DNA of 11,986 nt from Actinomycetes bacterium (GCA_023429855.1 JAEZDB010000452.1:1-11986), one strand, 5' to 3'. Positions 1 to 6,595 are shown, counted from the first letter of the stretch. Notes: a model not told the origin generated them from the letters alone. A program made the numbers and translations.

Positions 1-23
1 TCGGAGATGTGTATAAGAGACAG
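1..23 (+). other. Residual Nextera sequencing adapter (artefact)
   Basis: Bases 5-23 are exactly the 19-bp Tn5 mosaic end AGATGTGTATAAGAGACAG used in Nextera libraries. The preceding TCGG matches the end of the i7-side adapter rather than the i5-side one. This is untrimmed library sequence at the contig end, not genome. Open frames that start inside it (for example peptides beginning MYKRQ or MCIRDR) are artefacts. Genomic sequence starts at about base 24. Confidence 0.97.
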
Positions 24-502
24 GGTCTCGACCGGGGTCGCTCGGTCAAGGCGGTGCTCTCGGGCGTCGCCAACCCCGTCGTCGTGGCGGCGCAGCTCGA
101 CGTGCCGGTCAGCTACGAGGGGTTCCAGGCGATCGGCAGCGGGATGGGTGCGGCGGGCTTCATCGTCTACGACGACACGACGTGCATGGTCGACACCGCG
201 TACCGGCTGTCGCGGTTCCTGTCGATCGAGTCGTGCGGCCAGTGCCCGCCGTGCAAGATCGGGTCCGGCGCCATCACCGAGCACCTCGAGCGGATCGAGA
301 CCGGTGGCGGGACCGACGACGACATCGCGTCCATCGGGCAGTGGCTGGACCACGTGACCGACGGGAACCGGTGCTACCTCGCGGTGGAGGAGCAGGTCAT
401 GGTCAGCAGCATCCTGCGGGCCTTCCCGGAGGAGTTCGCCGAGCACCTCGAGCTCGGCCGGTGCCCGCGCCCCCGGCGGCGCCCGCGCCCCCCCGTCCGT
501 GA
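24..502 (+). CDS. NuoF-like NADH-binding Fe-S protein, 3' part, 5'-truncated, probable frameshift near the end
   Basis: This is the C-terminal part of a NuoF/HoxF-type subunit, which passes electrons from NADH via FMN to a [4Fe-4S] cluster. What remains is the end of the SLBB region and the Fe-S domain. The ESCGQCPPC motif gives three cluster cysteines and a fourth lies about 40 residues on in NRCYL; the DDTTCMV stretch before it is also typical of NuoF. The N-terminal FMN/NAD part is lost at the contig end. The frame from base 24 stays open to 719, but after about base 465 it becomes an Arg/Pro tail that looks out of frame, while another frame has clean GC-rich third positions from 499. Moving by one base gives a PAPPAAPAPPRP ending and a stop at 500-502 that overlaps the next start as GTGA. 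I therefore infer an indel in a C run, or ribosomal slippage. No nuoE or nuoG lies beside it, so it may be an orphan NuoF-family oxidoreductase rather than part of complex I. Confidence 0.75.
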
Positions 503-849
503 GCGCCGTCGACGGACACCACACCGTCCTGCGCGCCACCGACGACGGCGGCCCTCCCGGCAAGTGGGTGGTCGTCCGCCGAGCAGACGGGCCCCCGGCC
601 CTCCTCGCCACCGACGCGATCGAAGAGGCCATGGCCAAGGGCCAGCCGGCCCTCACGCTGGCCGAACTGGCCGACGAGGTCGGCGACCGCACGGTCGACG
701 GCGACACCTCGCTGCGTGACGCGGCGGTCGATCCGCGGCTGCGCGACGGCGGGCCGCTGCTGGCGCTCAGCAGCGAAGGCGAACCGCTCGGCATCGTGAC
801 CGGCACCACGTTGCGCCAAGCCGTCGTGCTCGCCGCCCGCGGCCGCTGA
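499..849 (+). CDS. Small CBS-domain-like protein (tentative)
   Basis: A protein of 116 residues starting at GTG 499, whose start overlaps the proposed NuoF-like stop (GTGA), suggesting translational coupling; no Shine-Dalgarno is visible. Nearly every third codon position is G or C, so this is the real frame here. Two half-repeats resemble CBS motifs. Residues about 22-47 have a WVVVRRADG strand-turn followed by a helix. Residues about 53-112 contain LAELAD, a hinge with DGDTSLRDA, then PLLALSSEGEPLGIVTG and a final helix. CBS pairs usually bind adenine nucleotides and act as regulatory modules, and such a role next to an NADH-binding subunit is only an inference. It could also be the C-terminal domain of the NuoF-like protein if the true sequence has the opposite one-base shift. 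The family call rests on pattern alone. Confidence 0.6.
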   Translation: MSAVDGHHTVLRATDDGGPPGKWVVVRRADGPPALLATDAIEEAMAKGQPALTLAELADEVGDRTVDGDTSLRDAAVDPRLRDGGPLLALSSEGEPLGIVTGTTLRQAVVLAARGR

Positions 850-984
850 GTCGGGCGCGCAAACCCCCAAATCCGCCCTCTGGACTCGGTATTGCGTGCC
901 GTTCTTGGCGCGCAGCGTGAAGCCGCGACCCGGGTTCAGACGTATATGGTCTGCCAGCACCCGAGCCGTGAGATCTGCCTGTTA
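850..984 (+). promoter_or_regulatory. sdh operon leader with palindrome around a -10-like TATATG
   Basis: These 135 bp lie before sdhA. At 937-953 an inverted repeat, CAGAC-N7-GTCTG, surrounds GTATATG, whose TATATG (943-948) resembles a -10 box about 36 bp before the sdhA start. No convincing -35 box was found. The palindrome could be an operator, but it is short and may be chance. The sdhA frame is open upstream to a TTG at 892, yet that extension looks non-coding. Confidence 0.3.
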
Positions 985-2679
985 ATGCCTTCCCATGACG
1001 TCCTGATCATCGGCGCCGGGCTCGCCGGCCAGCGAGCTGCCCTTGAGGCCGCCCGCACCGGCGCCTCGGTGGCGATCCTCTCCAAGGTCCACCCCGTCCG
1101 TTCGCACTCGGTCGCCGCTGCCGGCGGCATCAACGGCGCGGTCAAGGTCACCGACTCGTGGGAGAGCCACGCCTACGACACCGTCAAGGGCTCGGACTTC
1201 CTCGGCGACCAGGACGCGATCGAGGTCATGTGCCGCGAGGCGCCGGAAGAGATCCTGCACCTCGAGCACCTCGGCGTCACGTTCCACCGCAACGCCGACG
1301 GCCAGATGGACGCTCGCGCGTTCGGTGGCGCTTCTGCCAAGCGCACCTTCTACGTCGCCGACATCACCGGCCAGGCGATCCTGCACGTGCTCTACGAGCA
1401 GCTGATGAAGTTCAGCGACCAGATCGACCGCTACGAAGAGTGGTTCACGACGTCGCTGATCCTCAACGAGGACGGCTCCTGCGGCGGCTGCATCGCACGT
1501 GACATCCGCACCGGCCGGATGGAGGTCTTCAACGCGAAGTCCACGATCCTCGCCTCCGGTGGCGCCGGCCAGATCTTCAAGCCGACCACCAACGCGCTCA
1601 TCTGCACCGCCGACGGCATGGCCCAGGCGTACGACGTCGGCGCCGAGCTGATGGACATGGAGATGATCCAGTACCACCCGACGTGCATGATGAACGGCTT
1701 CCTCATCACCGAGGGCGCCCGCGGCGAGGGTGCGCACCTGATCAACGGCGAGGGCGAGCGGTTCATGGGCAAGTACGCCCCGAACAAGTTCGAGCTGGCC
1801 TCGCGCGACGTCGTCTCCCGCGCTGAGCAGACCGAGATCAACGAGGGCCGCGGCGCCGGCCCCGACAAGGCCGGCATCTACCTCGACGTCACCGTCGTGC
1901 CGACTAAGCGCATCCACGAGGCGCTCCGCGAGATCGTCAACCTCGGCCGCGATTTCGCCGGCGTCGACATCACCAAGGAGCCCATCCTCATCCGGCCGGG
2001 CCAGCACTACATCATGGGCGGCGTCCGCACCGACGTCGACGGCCAGGTCCCGAAGGTCCCGGGCCTCTACGCCGCTGGCGAGGTCGCCTGCGTCTCGGTC
2101 CACGGCGGCAACCGCCTCGGCGCGAACTCGCTGCTCGACACGCTCATCTTCGGCAAGCGCTCCGGCGCCCACGCCGCGGCCCGCGCGACCGACGTCGCGA
2201 TGCCGTCGGCTCCGGCGTCGCGGATCGAGGTCGACGCGAAGAAGCTGTCCAAGATCATCTCCCGCGAGCGCACCGGTCGCCGCGTGTCGGAGATCAAGGA
2301 CGAGCTCGGCGTCACGATGAACCGCAACTGCGCGGTCTACCGCACGCAGGAAGAACTCGAGAAGCAGCTCGAGATCGTCCTGCGCCTGAAGGAAGAGGCC
2401 AAGACGGCCGCGATCGACGACAAGGGCACGGTCTTCAACCAGGACGTGCTCGGCGCCGTCGAGCTGGAGTACATGACGAAGGTCGCCGAGACCATCGTCA
2501 TGGGCGCCCTCGAGCGCAAGGAGTCGCGTGGCGCCCAGGCCCGCGCCGACTTCCCCGACCGCAACGACGAGGACTTCCTCAAGCACTTCACGATCGCGGC
2601 CGACAGCGACGGCAATCCGCAGCTCGCCGAGGCGCCGATCACCTTTACCCAGTGGGAGCCGGAGGTCCGGTCCTACTAG
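985..2679 (+). CDS. sdhA: Succinate dehydrogenase/fumarate reductase flavoprotein subunit
   Basis: Catalytic FAD subunit of complex II, converting succinate to fumarate (or the reverse); 564 residues, normal for the family. The N-terminus DVLIIGAGLAG (5-15) is the dinucleotide-binding motif. His41 in RSHSVAAAGG is the expected covalent FAD attachment site. Active-site residues of the family are visible: HPT at His231, Arg274 in SRDVVSR, His341 in QHYIMGG, and the GGNRLGANSL block near 375-383. There is no Tat signal, so it should act on the cytoplasmic side, unlike periplasmic MfrA. I chose ATG 985 because the protein family starts just before the GAGLAG strand; an ATG at 946 and a TTG at 892 would add unrelated residues. 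The Shine-Dalgarno is weak. sdhB follows after 21 bp. Confidence 0.97.
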   Translation: MPSHDVLIIGAGLAGQRAALEAARTGASVAILSKVHPVRSHSVAAAGGINGAVKVTDSWESHAYDTVKGSDFLGDQDAIEVMCREAPEEILHLEHLGVTFHRNADGQMDARAFGGASAKRTFYVADITGQAILHVLYEQLMKFSDQIDRYEEWFTTSLILNEDGSCGGCIARDIRTGRMEVFNAKSTILASGGAGQIFKPTTNALICTADGMAQAYDVGAELMDMEMIQYHPTCMMNGFLITEGARGEGAHLINGEGERFMGKYAPNKFELASRDVVSRAEQTEINEGRGAGPDKAGIYLDVTVVPTKRIHEALREIVNLGRDFAGVDITKEPILIRPGQHYIMGGVRTDVDGQVPKVPGLYAAGEVACVSVHGGNRLGANSLLDTLIFGKRSGAHAAARATDVAMPSAPASRIEVDAKKLSKIISRERTGRRVSEIKDELGVTMNRNCAVYRTQEELEKQLEIVLRLKEEAKTAAIDDKGTVFNQDVLGAVELEYMTKVAETIVMGALERKESRGAQARADFPDRNDEDFLKHFTIAADSDGNPQLAEAPITFTQWEPEVRSY

Positions 2680-2700
2680 GGCCGGAAGGAGTTACACACC

Positions 2701-3810
2701 ATGCCTGAGTACACCCTTCGCATCCGCCGCTACAACCCGGAGACGGGCGAGGCGCCGTACTGGGACCAGTACACGGTCGAGCTCGAGCCCCACGAGGCCG
2801 TGCTGACCGGCATCCTCGCCGTCAAGAACCGTGAAGACGGCTCCATCGGCGTCCGCTGCTCCTGCCGCTCGGCCATCTGCGGCTCCTGCGGCATGCGCAT
2901 CAACGGCTACCCGGGCCTGGCGTGCAACACGCAGGTCGGCGAGGCCGTCAAGAAGTCCAAGGACGGCAGCCTCACGATCGAGGTCGAGCCGATGGGCAAC
3001 ATGCCGGTGATCAAGGACCTGATCGTCGACATGGACGCCGTCCACTGGAAGAAGGTCAGCCGCGTCACGCCCTGGCTGCTGAACGCCGAGCCGCTGCCCG
3101 AGCGCGAGCACATCGTCTCGCGCGAGTCGATGGTCGACGTGACCCAGACCATGGCCTGCATCCAGTGCGGCTCCTGCGTCTCGGACTGCCTCGCGATGGA
3201 GGCCGACCCGGAGTTCATCGGACCCGCCGCCCTCGCCAAGGCCTACCGCTTCGTCGGCGACCCGCGCGACGCGCAGCACAAGCAGCGTCTGCAGGACCTC
3301 TCCGACGACCCCCACGGGATCTACACGTGCACGCACTGCTTCAAGTGCATCGACGCGTGCCCGAAAGAAGTCGCGCCGATGAGCCAGATCATGCGTCTGC
3401 GCCGCATCGCCGGCGAGGACCACGGCATCACCGACAACAACGGCCACCGCCACGAAGAGGCCTTCGTCGTGCTGATCAAGAAGTACGGCATCCTCGCCGA
3501 GGCCGACGTGGTTCCGCGCTCCTACGGCGGCAACGGGTTCACGGGCGGCAAACTCCACCCGGCGAGCAACAAGGAGATCGTCGCCTCCCTGCCGTTCCTC
3601 GGCAAGGCCCTGCTGCGCGGCAAGTTCAAGATCAAGGACGTGCTCTTCCCGCACAAGCTCGCGTCCGAGGATCGCGCCCAGGTGAAGACGATCTTCGAGA
3701 CGGTGCACGCGCGCGAGCAGCGCAACGAGCTCAACCTCTACATCACCGGCTACGACGAGGACGACAACCCCGTGACCGAAGCCGTCACGACGGAAGGAGC
3801 GACGGCATGA
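2701..3810 (+). CDS. sdhB: Succinate dehydrogenase iron-sulfur subunit, class E type with C-terminal extension
   Basis: Carries electrons from SdhA to the quinone-reducing subunit; 369 residues against about 240-260 for classical SdhB. The plant-type [2Fe-2S] domain has Cys53, Cys55, Cys60, Cys63 and Cys75. The ferredoxin domain has CIQCGSCVSDC (Cys153, 156, 159, 163) and CTHCFKCIDACP (Cys210, 213, 216, 220). Cys213 is extra relative to classical SdhB and implies that the third cluster is [4Fe-4S] rather than [3Fe-4S], as known for Sulfolobus-type enzymes. Residues about 240-369 are an additional tail rich in charged residues, without membrane helices. A strong GGAAGGAG lies 9 bp before the ATG. 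The stop overlaps the sdhE start as ATGA, so the two are probably translated together. Confidence 0.95.
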   Translation: MPEYTLRIRRYNPETGEAPYWDQYTVELEPHEAVLTGILAVKNREDGSIGVRCSCRSAICGSCGMRINGYPGLACNTQVGEAVKKSKDGSLTIEVEPMGNMPVIKDLIVDMDAVHWKKVSRVTPWLLNAEPLPEREHIVSRESMVDVTQTMACIQCGSCVSDCLAMEADPEFIGPAALAKAYRFVGDPRDAQHKQRLQDLSDDPHGIYTCTHCFKCIDACPKEVAPMSQIMRLRRIAGEDHGITDNNGHRHEEAFVVLIKKYGILAEADVVPRSYGGNGFTGGKLHPASNKEIVASLPFLGKALLRGKFKIKDVLFPHKLASEDRAQVKTIFETVHAREQRNELNLYITGYDEDDNPVTEAVTTEGATA

Positions 3811-4718
3811 CCAAGGTCGCCTACTGGCCCGGCTGCGTGAGCCGCGGCTTCACCCCTGAGCTGCACGGCGCGATGAACCTCGTCGCTCCCAAGCTCGGTC
3901 TTGACCTCGTCCAGCTCGACCGCGGGTCCTGCACCGGCGCTGGCGTGCTCGCCGAGCACAACCAGGAGCTCGTCGACACCCTCAACGCGCGCACCTTCGC
4001 CCTCGGGCAGCAGGTCGACCAGGCCGAGTTCATGATGAATATCTGCTCGACGTGCCAGGGCGCGATGAGCGAGTCGCAGGAGCGCCTCGACGCGAACAAG
4101 GAGTACCGCCACGACGTGAACCACACGCTGGCGCAGTTCGGCCTGTCCTACGAGAAGGGCATCGTCAACAAGAACTTCCTGTGGGTGCTCGTCGAAGACA
4201 TCGGCCTCGAGAAGCTGAAGAGCCTTGTGGTGAAGCCGCTGACCGACCTCAAGGTCGGCCCGTTCTACGGCTGCTACATCGTCCGCCCCGTGCACCGCTT
4301 GCACATCAACGACGAGAACCCCCGCGACACGTACCTGCCCAAGGTCATCGAGGCCCTCGGCGGCACGGTCATCGACTACGCCGGCTCGCACAAGTGCTGT
4401 GGCTTCCCGATCGTCACGATGAACAAGGAAGCCTCGCTCAAGCAGGCCGGCACGCACCTGACCGACGGCCAGAACGCCGGCGCCGACTGCCTCGTCACGC
4501 CGTGCCCGCTGTGCCACCTGAACCTCGACATGCAGCAGCCGATCGCCGCTGACGTCGTCGGGAACCAGGACCTGCACATGCCGGTCCTGCACCTGCCGCA
4601 GCTCGTCGGCCTCGCCCTCGGCCTCACGCCGAAGGAGCTCGGCCTCGGCAAGCACGTCGTTAAGCCGACCTCCGTCATCGACTGGTCCGAGACCGTCATC
4701 GGGGCCGTCCCCGCGTAG
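3807..4718 (+). CDS. sdhE: Class E succinate dehydrogenase subunit SdhE (HdrB-like, CCG domains)
   Basis: A 303-residue cysteine-rich subunit of the HdrB/GlpC CCG family. In class E complex II it replaces the heme-binding membrane anchors and is thought to pass electrons to the quinone. There are two CCG modules. The C-terminal one is canonical: Cys156, Cys197-Cys198-Gly, and CPLC at 233-236. The N-terminal one is degenerate: Cys10, SCTG at 41-44 in place of CCG, and CSTC at 80-83. No transmembrane helix is visible, so membrane contact would be peripheral. The ATG lies 7 bp after GGAAGGAG and overlaps the sdhB stop. The name sdhE here means the HdrB-like subunit (sometimes called sdhC), not the small flavinylation factor also called SdhE. 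Confidence 0.9.
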   Translation: MTKVAYWPGCVSRGFTPELHGAMNLVAPKLGLDLVQLDRGSCTGAGVLAEHNQELVDTLNARTFALGQQVDQAEFMMNICSTCQGAMSESQERLDANKEYRHDVNHTLAQFGLSYEKGIVNKNFLWVLVEDIGLEKLKSLVVKPLTDLKVGPFYGCYIVRPVHRLHINDENPRDTYLPKVIEALGGTVIDYAGSHKCCGFPIVTMNKEASLKQAGTHLTDGQNAGADCLVTPCPLCHLNLDMQQPIAADVVGNQDLHMPVLHLPQLVGLALGLTPKELGLGKHVVKPTSVIDWSETVIGAVPA

Positions 4719-4755
4719 GGAACGCCGGACGGCGCGTCGCGCCGCTCACGCTTGC

Positions 4756-4785
4756 AAAGGGCCGCCTGCGAGGGCGGCCCTTTTT
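4756..4785 (+). terminator. Intrinsic terminator of the sdh operon
   Basis: A perfect 11-bp stem (AAAGGGCCGCC at 4756-4766 with GGCGGCCCTTT at 4773-4783), a 6-nt loop and a run of five T at 4781-4785. It lies 37 bp after sdhE and marks the operon end, which makes the following membrane genes unlikely to be complex II anchors. Confidence 0.92.
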
Positions 4786-4833
4786 CGTGGTCCAACGTTC
4801 GGCCGGACGGATGCGGAAACGCCACGTAGCGCC

Positions 4834-4839
4834 GATATC
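4834..4839 (+). promoter_or_regulatory. Possible -10 box for a leaderless gene
   Basis: GATATC ends 6 bp before the GTG start at 4846, so a transcript would begin at about the start codon. No ribosome binding site is visible. Only position and similarity to TANNNT-type -10 boxes support it. Confidence 0.35.
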
Positions 4840-4845
4840 CGAAGC

Positions 4846-5577
4846 GTGAGCCACGGTCCTCCTGGATTTCGCGAACCGCCGCGGGCAGTGCCCGATCCAG
4901 CGTCGCCTCCCGCGCCCTCGACGCCGAGCGCATGGTCGTTCTTCGCGGCCACGATGCTGGTCGTCATCGCCTTCGCGGTGCTGCTCGTCGTCGGCGCGCT
5001 GCTCAACGCCCACGGCAACCCGATCACCGGGTTGGGGCTGTTCGTCGGCGGCTTCCTCATGCTCGCCGTCGCGCACGTTGCCGACGGCCTCCGGCGCGGC
5101 ACGACGGGGCTTGCCTGGGTCGGCGGAGCGTGGCTCGTCGTCGGCTTTGGGATCGGCGCGATGTCGCCCGACTACCGTGACCACGTCTGGGAGCTGCAGA
5201 TCGTGGGAGTCACCGCCACCGTCCTGTGTGGCGCGGCCGTCTACGGCGCGCTCGCCGACCGTGCCGACGGGTTGTGGGTCCGCCCCGCGGCCATTGGCAC
5301 CTGCGGCGCGGCCGCCCTCGCGTGGCTCGCGGCGTGGAGCGAGGTCGGGTCGCCGCACTGGGCCAGCGTGTTGACCGGAGTACTCCTCGGGGCGCTGGTC
5401 GTCGTGCTGTTCCTGCACCGACAGGCCAGCGCCGCCGGCGGCGACGACGACGTCGTCTGGGCGGCCACCAGCGTGCTGGTGCTCCTCTTTGCGGTCTTCA
5501 GCAAAACCGGCGGCCTGCGAACGACGACCGGCGGGTATACGCCGAGTCCTAAGCCCGGCACCTTCCGCAAGCTGTGA
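4846..5577 (+). CDS. Multi-pass membrane protein, divergent Bax inhibitor-1-like paralogue
   Basis: 243 residues with a Pro-rich cytoplasmic start (about 1-29) and then about seven hydrophobic segments (roughly 31-53, 62-80, 88-104, 116-135, 147-164, 173-190, 203-218). It aligns along its length with the BI-1-like protein at 5795. GLGLFVGGFLMLAVAHV corresponds to ALALFIGGTVMLFAQSF, LRRGTTGLAWVGGAWLV to LRTGLVGTTWLFLIAFI, and DDVVWAATSVLVLL to ADVVWLATGIFVSI. The aspartate in helix six that is typical of the family is missing: the equivalent position, around Phe189, is hydrophobic. A Thr/Gly/Pro-rich tail of about 20 residues ends it. Start GTG 4846 leaves the first helix complete; an in-frame GTG inside the Pro-rich part is possible. 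No function can be assigned beyond family resemblance. Confidence 0.8.
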   Translation: MSHGPPGFREPPRAVPDPASPPAPSTPSAWSFFAATMLVVIAFAVLLVVGALLNAHGNPITGLGLFVGGFLMLAVAHVADGLRRGTTGLAWVGGAWLVVGFGIGAMSPDYRDHVWELQIVGVTATVLCGAAVYGALADRADGLWVRPAAIGTCGAAALAWLAAWSEVGSPHWASVLTGVLLGALVVVLFLHRQASAAGGDDDVVWAATSVLVLLFAVFSKTGGLRTTTGGYTPSPKPGTFRKL

Positions 5578-5794
5578 GCATGTCGCAGCCACCGCCGATC
5601 TCGACGTTCGCGCAGGCCGCTGCCGCAGCGACCTGCACCTCAGCCTCCTCCGCCCCGTCGGCCTTTTCGTCACTGGCATCGCGATCAGCGAGATCTTCCT
5701 CTTGGCGTCGCTGCTGATACTGCTCGGCGGCTGAACCGGAATCCAATACGGACCTGTTCCGCCGCAGGCAGCTGCGCGCTACATTCAGTGTCTG
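5578..5794 (+). other. 217-bp gap; possible small reading frames, none convincing
   Basis: Between the two paralogues. One frame, starting GTG 5574 (overlapping the previous stop) or ATG 5580, encodes about 45 residues rich in Ala and Ser. Another frame ending at 5734 encodes a hydrophobic stretch, FLLASLLILLGG, resembling the C-terminal helix of BI-1 proteins, but it has no good start codon. It might be a remnant of a third copy. The last part holds the promoter candidate for the next gene. Confidence 0.3.
5780..5785 (+). promoter_or_regulatory. Possible -10 box for a leaderless gene
   Basis: TACATT lies 9 bp before ATG 5795, with a weak -35-like TGTTCC at 5755-5760 (19-bp spacer). No Shine-Dalgarno is present, which fits a leaderless or near-leaderless transcript. 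Confidence 0.4.
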
Positions 5795-6469
5795 ATGCTG
5801 GACCCTGACTCGACCACCACCCGAATCGACTACACGCACGGCGATCGCGCCGCGGTGCAAGAGGGCGCCTCGTACGGGGCGCTGCTTGCGCAGACGATGA
5901 TGCTCGTCGCGATCGCGATCGGGCTCTTCACCGTCGGCACCGTCATCGGCGGCGACTACTCGCAGGGCACCGCGCTCGCCCTGTTCATCGGTGGCACCGT
6001 GATGCTCTTCGCGCAGTCGTTCGTCAAGGCGCTGCGCACCGGTCTCGTCGGCACGACCTGGCTGTTCCTCATCGCCTTCATCCTCGGGCTCGGTACCGGC
6101 CCGACGCTGAACTACTACCTCTCGGTCAACCCCGACGTGGTCGCAGAAGCCGCCGGTATGACGGCCGTCGTCGTGCTCGGCGCCGCCTGCATCGGCACCT
6201 TCACCGCCCACGACCTGGCGAAGTGGATGAAGCCCCTCACGCTCGTCGTCTTCGCGACGGTGCTCGTGAGCTGGCTGATGTTCGCCTTCGGCGCCGGTGG
6301 CAACCCGATCATCAGCGCCGCCATCGGCCTGCTCTCGGCCGTGCTGATCGTCGTCGACTTCAACTACCTGCGCCGCCGCGGCACCGAGGCCGACGTCGTG
6401 TGGCTCGCCACCGGCATCTTCGTCTCGATCCTCAACATCTTCCTGTCGTTCCTGAACCTCAACGACTGA
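5795..6469 (+). CDS. Bax inhibitor-1 (BI-1/YetJ/TMBIM) family membrane protein
   Basis: 224 residues with about seven membrane segments. The N-terminal 28 residues are soluble. The C-terminus has the family pattern: helix six ending VVDFNYLRRR, a short loop, then a final helix ending SILNIFLSFLNL, which is like the INLFL..L endings of BI-1 proteins. AHDLAKW near 139-144 separates helices four and five. In Bacillus YetJ, two aspartates in helices six and seven form a pH sensor that controls calcium leak. Here the first is Asp188 and the second appears to be Ser211. The fold is therefore likely shared but the pH-gated calcium role is doubtful. It forms a tandem pair with the paralogue at 4846. 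No ribosome binding site precedes the ATG. Confidence 0.85.
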   Translation: MLDPDSTTTRIDYTHGDRAAVQEGASYGALLAQTMMLVAIAIGLFTVGTVIGGDYSQGTALALFIGGTVMLFAQSFVKALRTGLVGTTWLFLIAFILGLGTGPTLNYYLSVNPDVVAEAAGMTAVVVLGAACIGTFTAHDLAKWMKPLTLVVFATVLVSWLMFAFGAGGNPIISAAIGLLSAVLIVVDFNYLRRRGTEADVVWLATGIFVSILNIFLSFLNLND

Positions 6470-6564
6470 CCGCGCCCAAGGCCGGCAGCCGCGGGTAGAG
6501 CCGCAGGATCTGCTGCGTCTTTACCGACTTCCTTACGTTCACCTGCGAGGGTGCGCTGGAACCC

Positions 6565-6579
6565 CGCGAGTTCCTCGCG
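6565..6579 (+). other. Small hairpin just upstream of the DUF2231 ribosome binding site
   Basis: CGCGAG (6565-6570) and CTCGCG (6574-6579) form a perfect 6-bp stem with a 3-nt loop, ending 5 bp before the GAAGGAG ribosome binding site. It could affect translation or be chance in GC-rich sequence. The rest of the 126-bp gap from 6470 shows nothing else clear. Confidence 0.3.
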
Positions 6580-6595
6580 CCCTCGAAGGAGAACG

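Noticed and set aside
1..23. Tn5 mosaic end as sign of a transposon insertion
   Set aside because: It sits exactly at the contig edge with the i7 adapter flank and no transposon genes; a library adapter explains it fully.
892..984. N-terminal extension of SdhA from TTG 892 or ATG 946
   Set aside because: The extra residues do not look like protein of this family, and the known N-terminus starts right before the FAD motif at ATG 985.
982..2586. Long antisense open frame of 534 residues opposite sdhA
   Set aside because: Asp/Val/Leu/Arg-rich composition typical of the antisense frame of a GC-rich gene; sdhA itself is certain.
2692..3708. Antisense open frame opposite sdhB
   Set aside because: Same compositional shadow; SdhB motifs on the plus strand are unambiguous.
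5549..6211. Minus-strand frame of 220 residues across the BI-1 gene
   Set aside because: Charged low-complexity translation with no family features, opposite a gene with clear membrane helices and BI-1 motifs.
4846..6469. The two membrane proteins after sdhE as complex II anchors (SdhC/SdhD)
   Set aside because: They have about seven helices and BI-1 features rather than three helices with heme histidines, and a strong terminator separates them from the operon.
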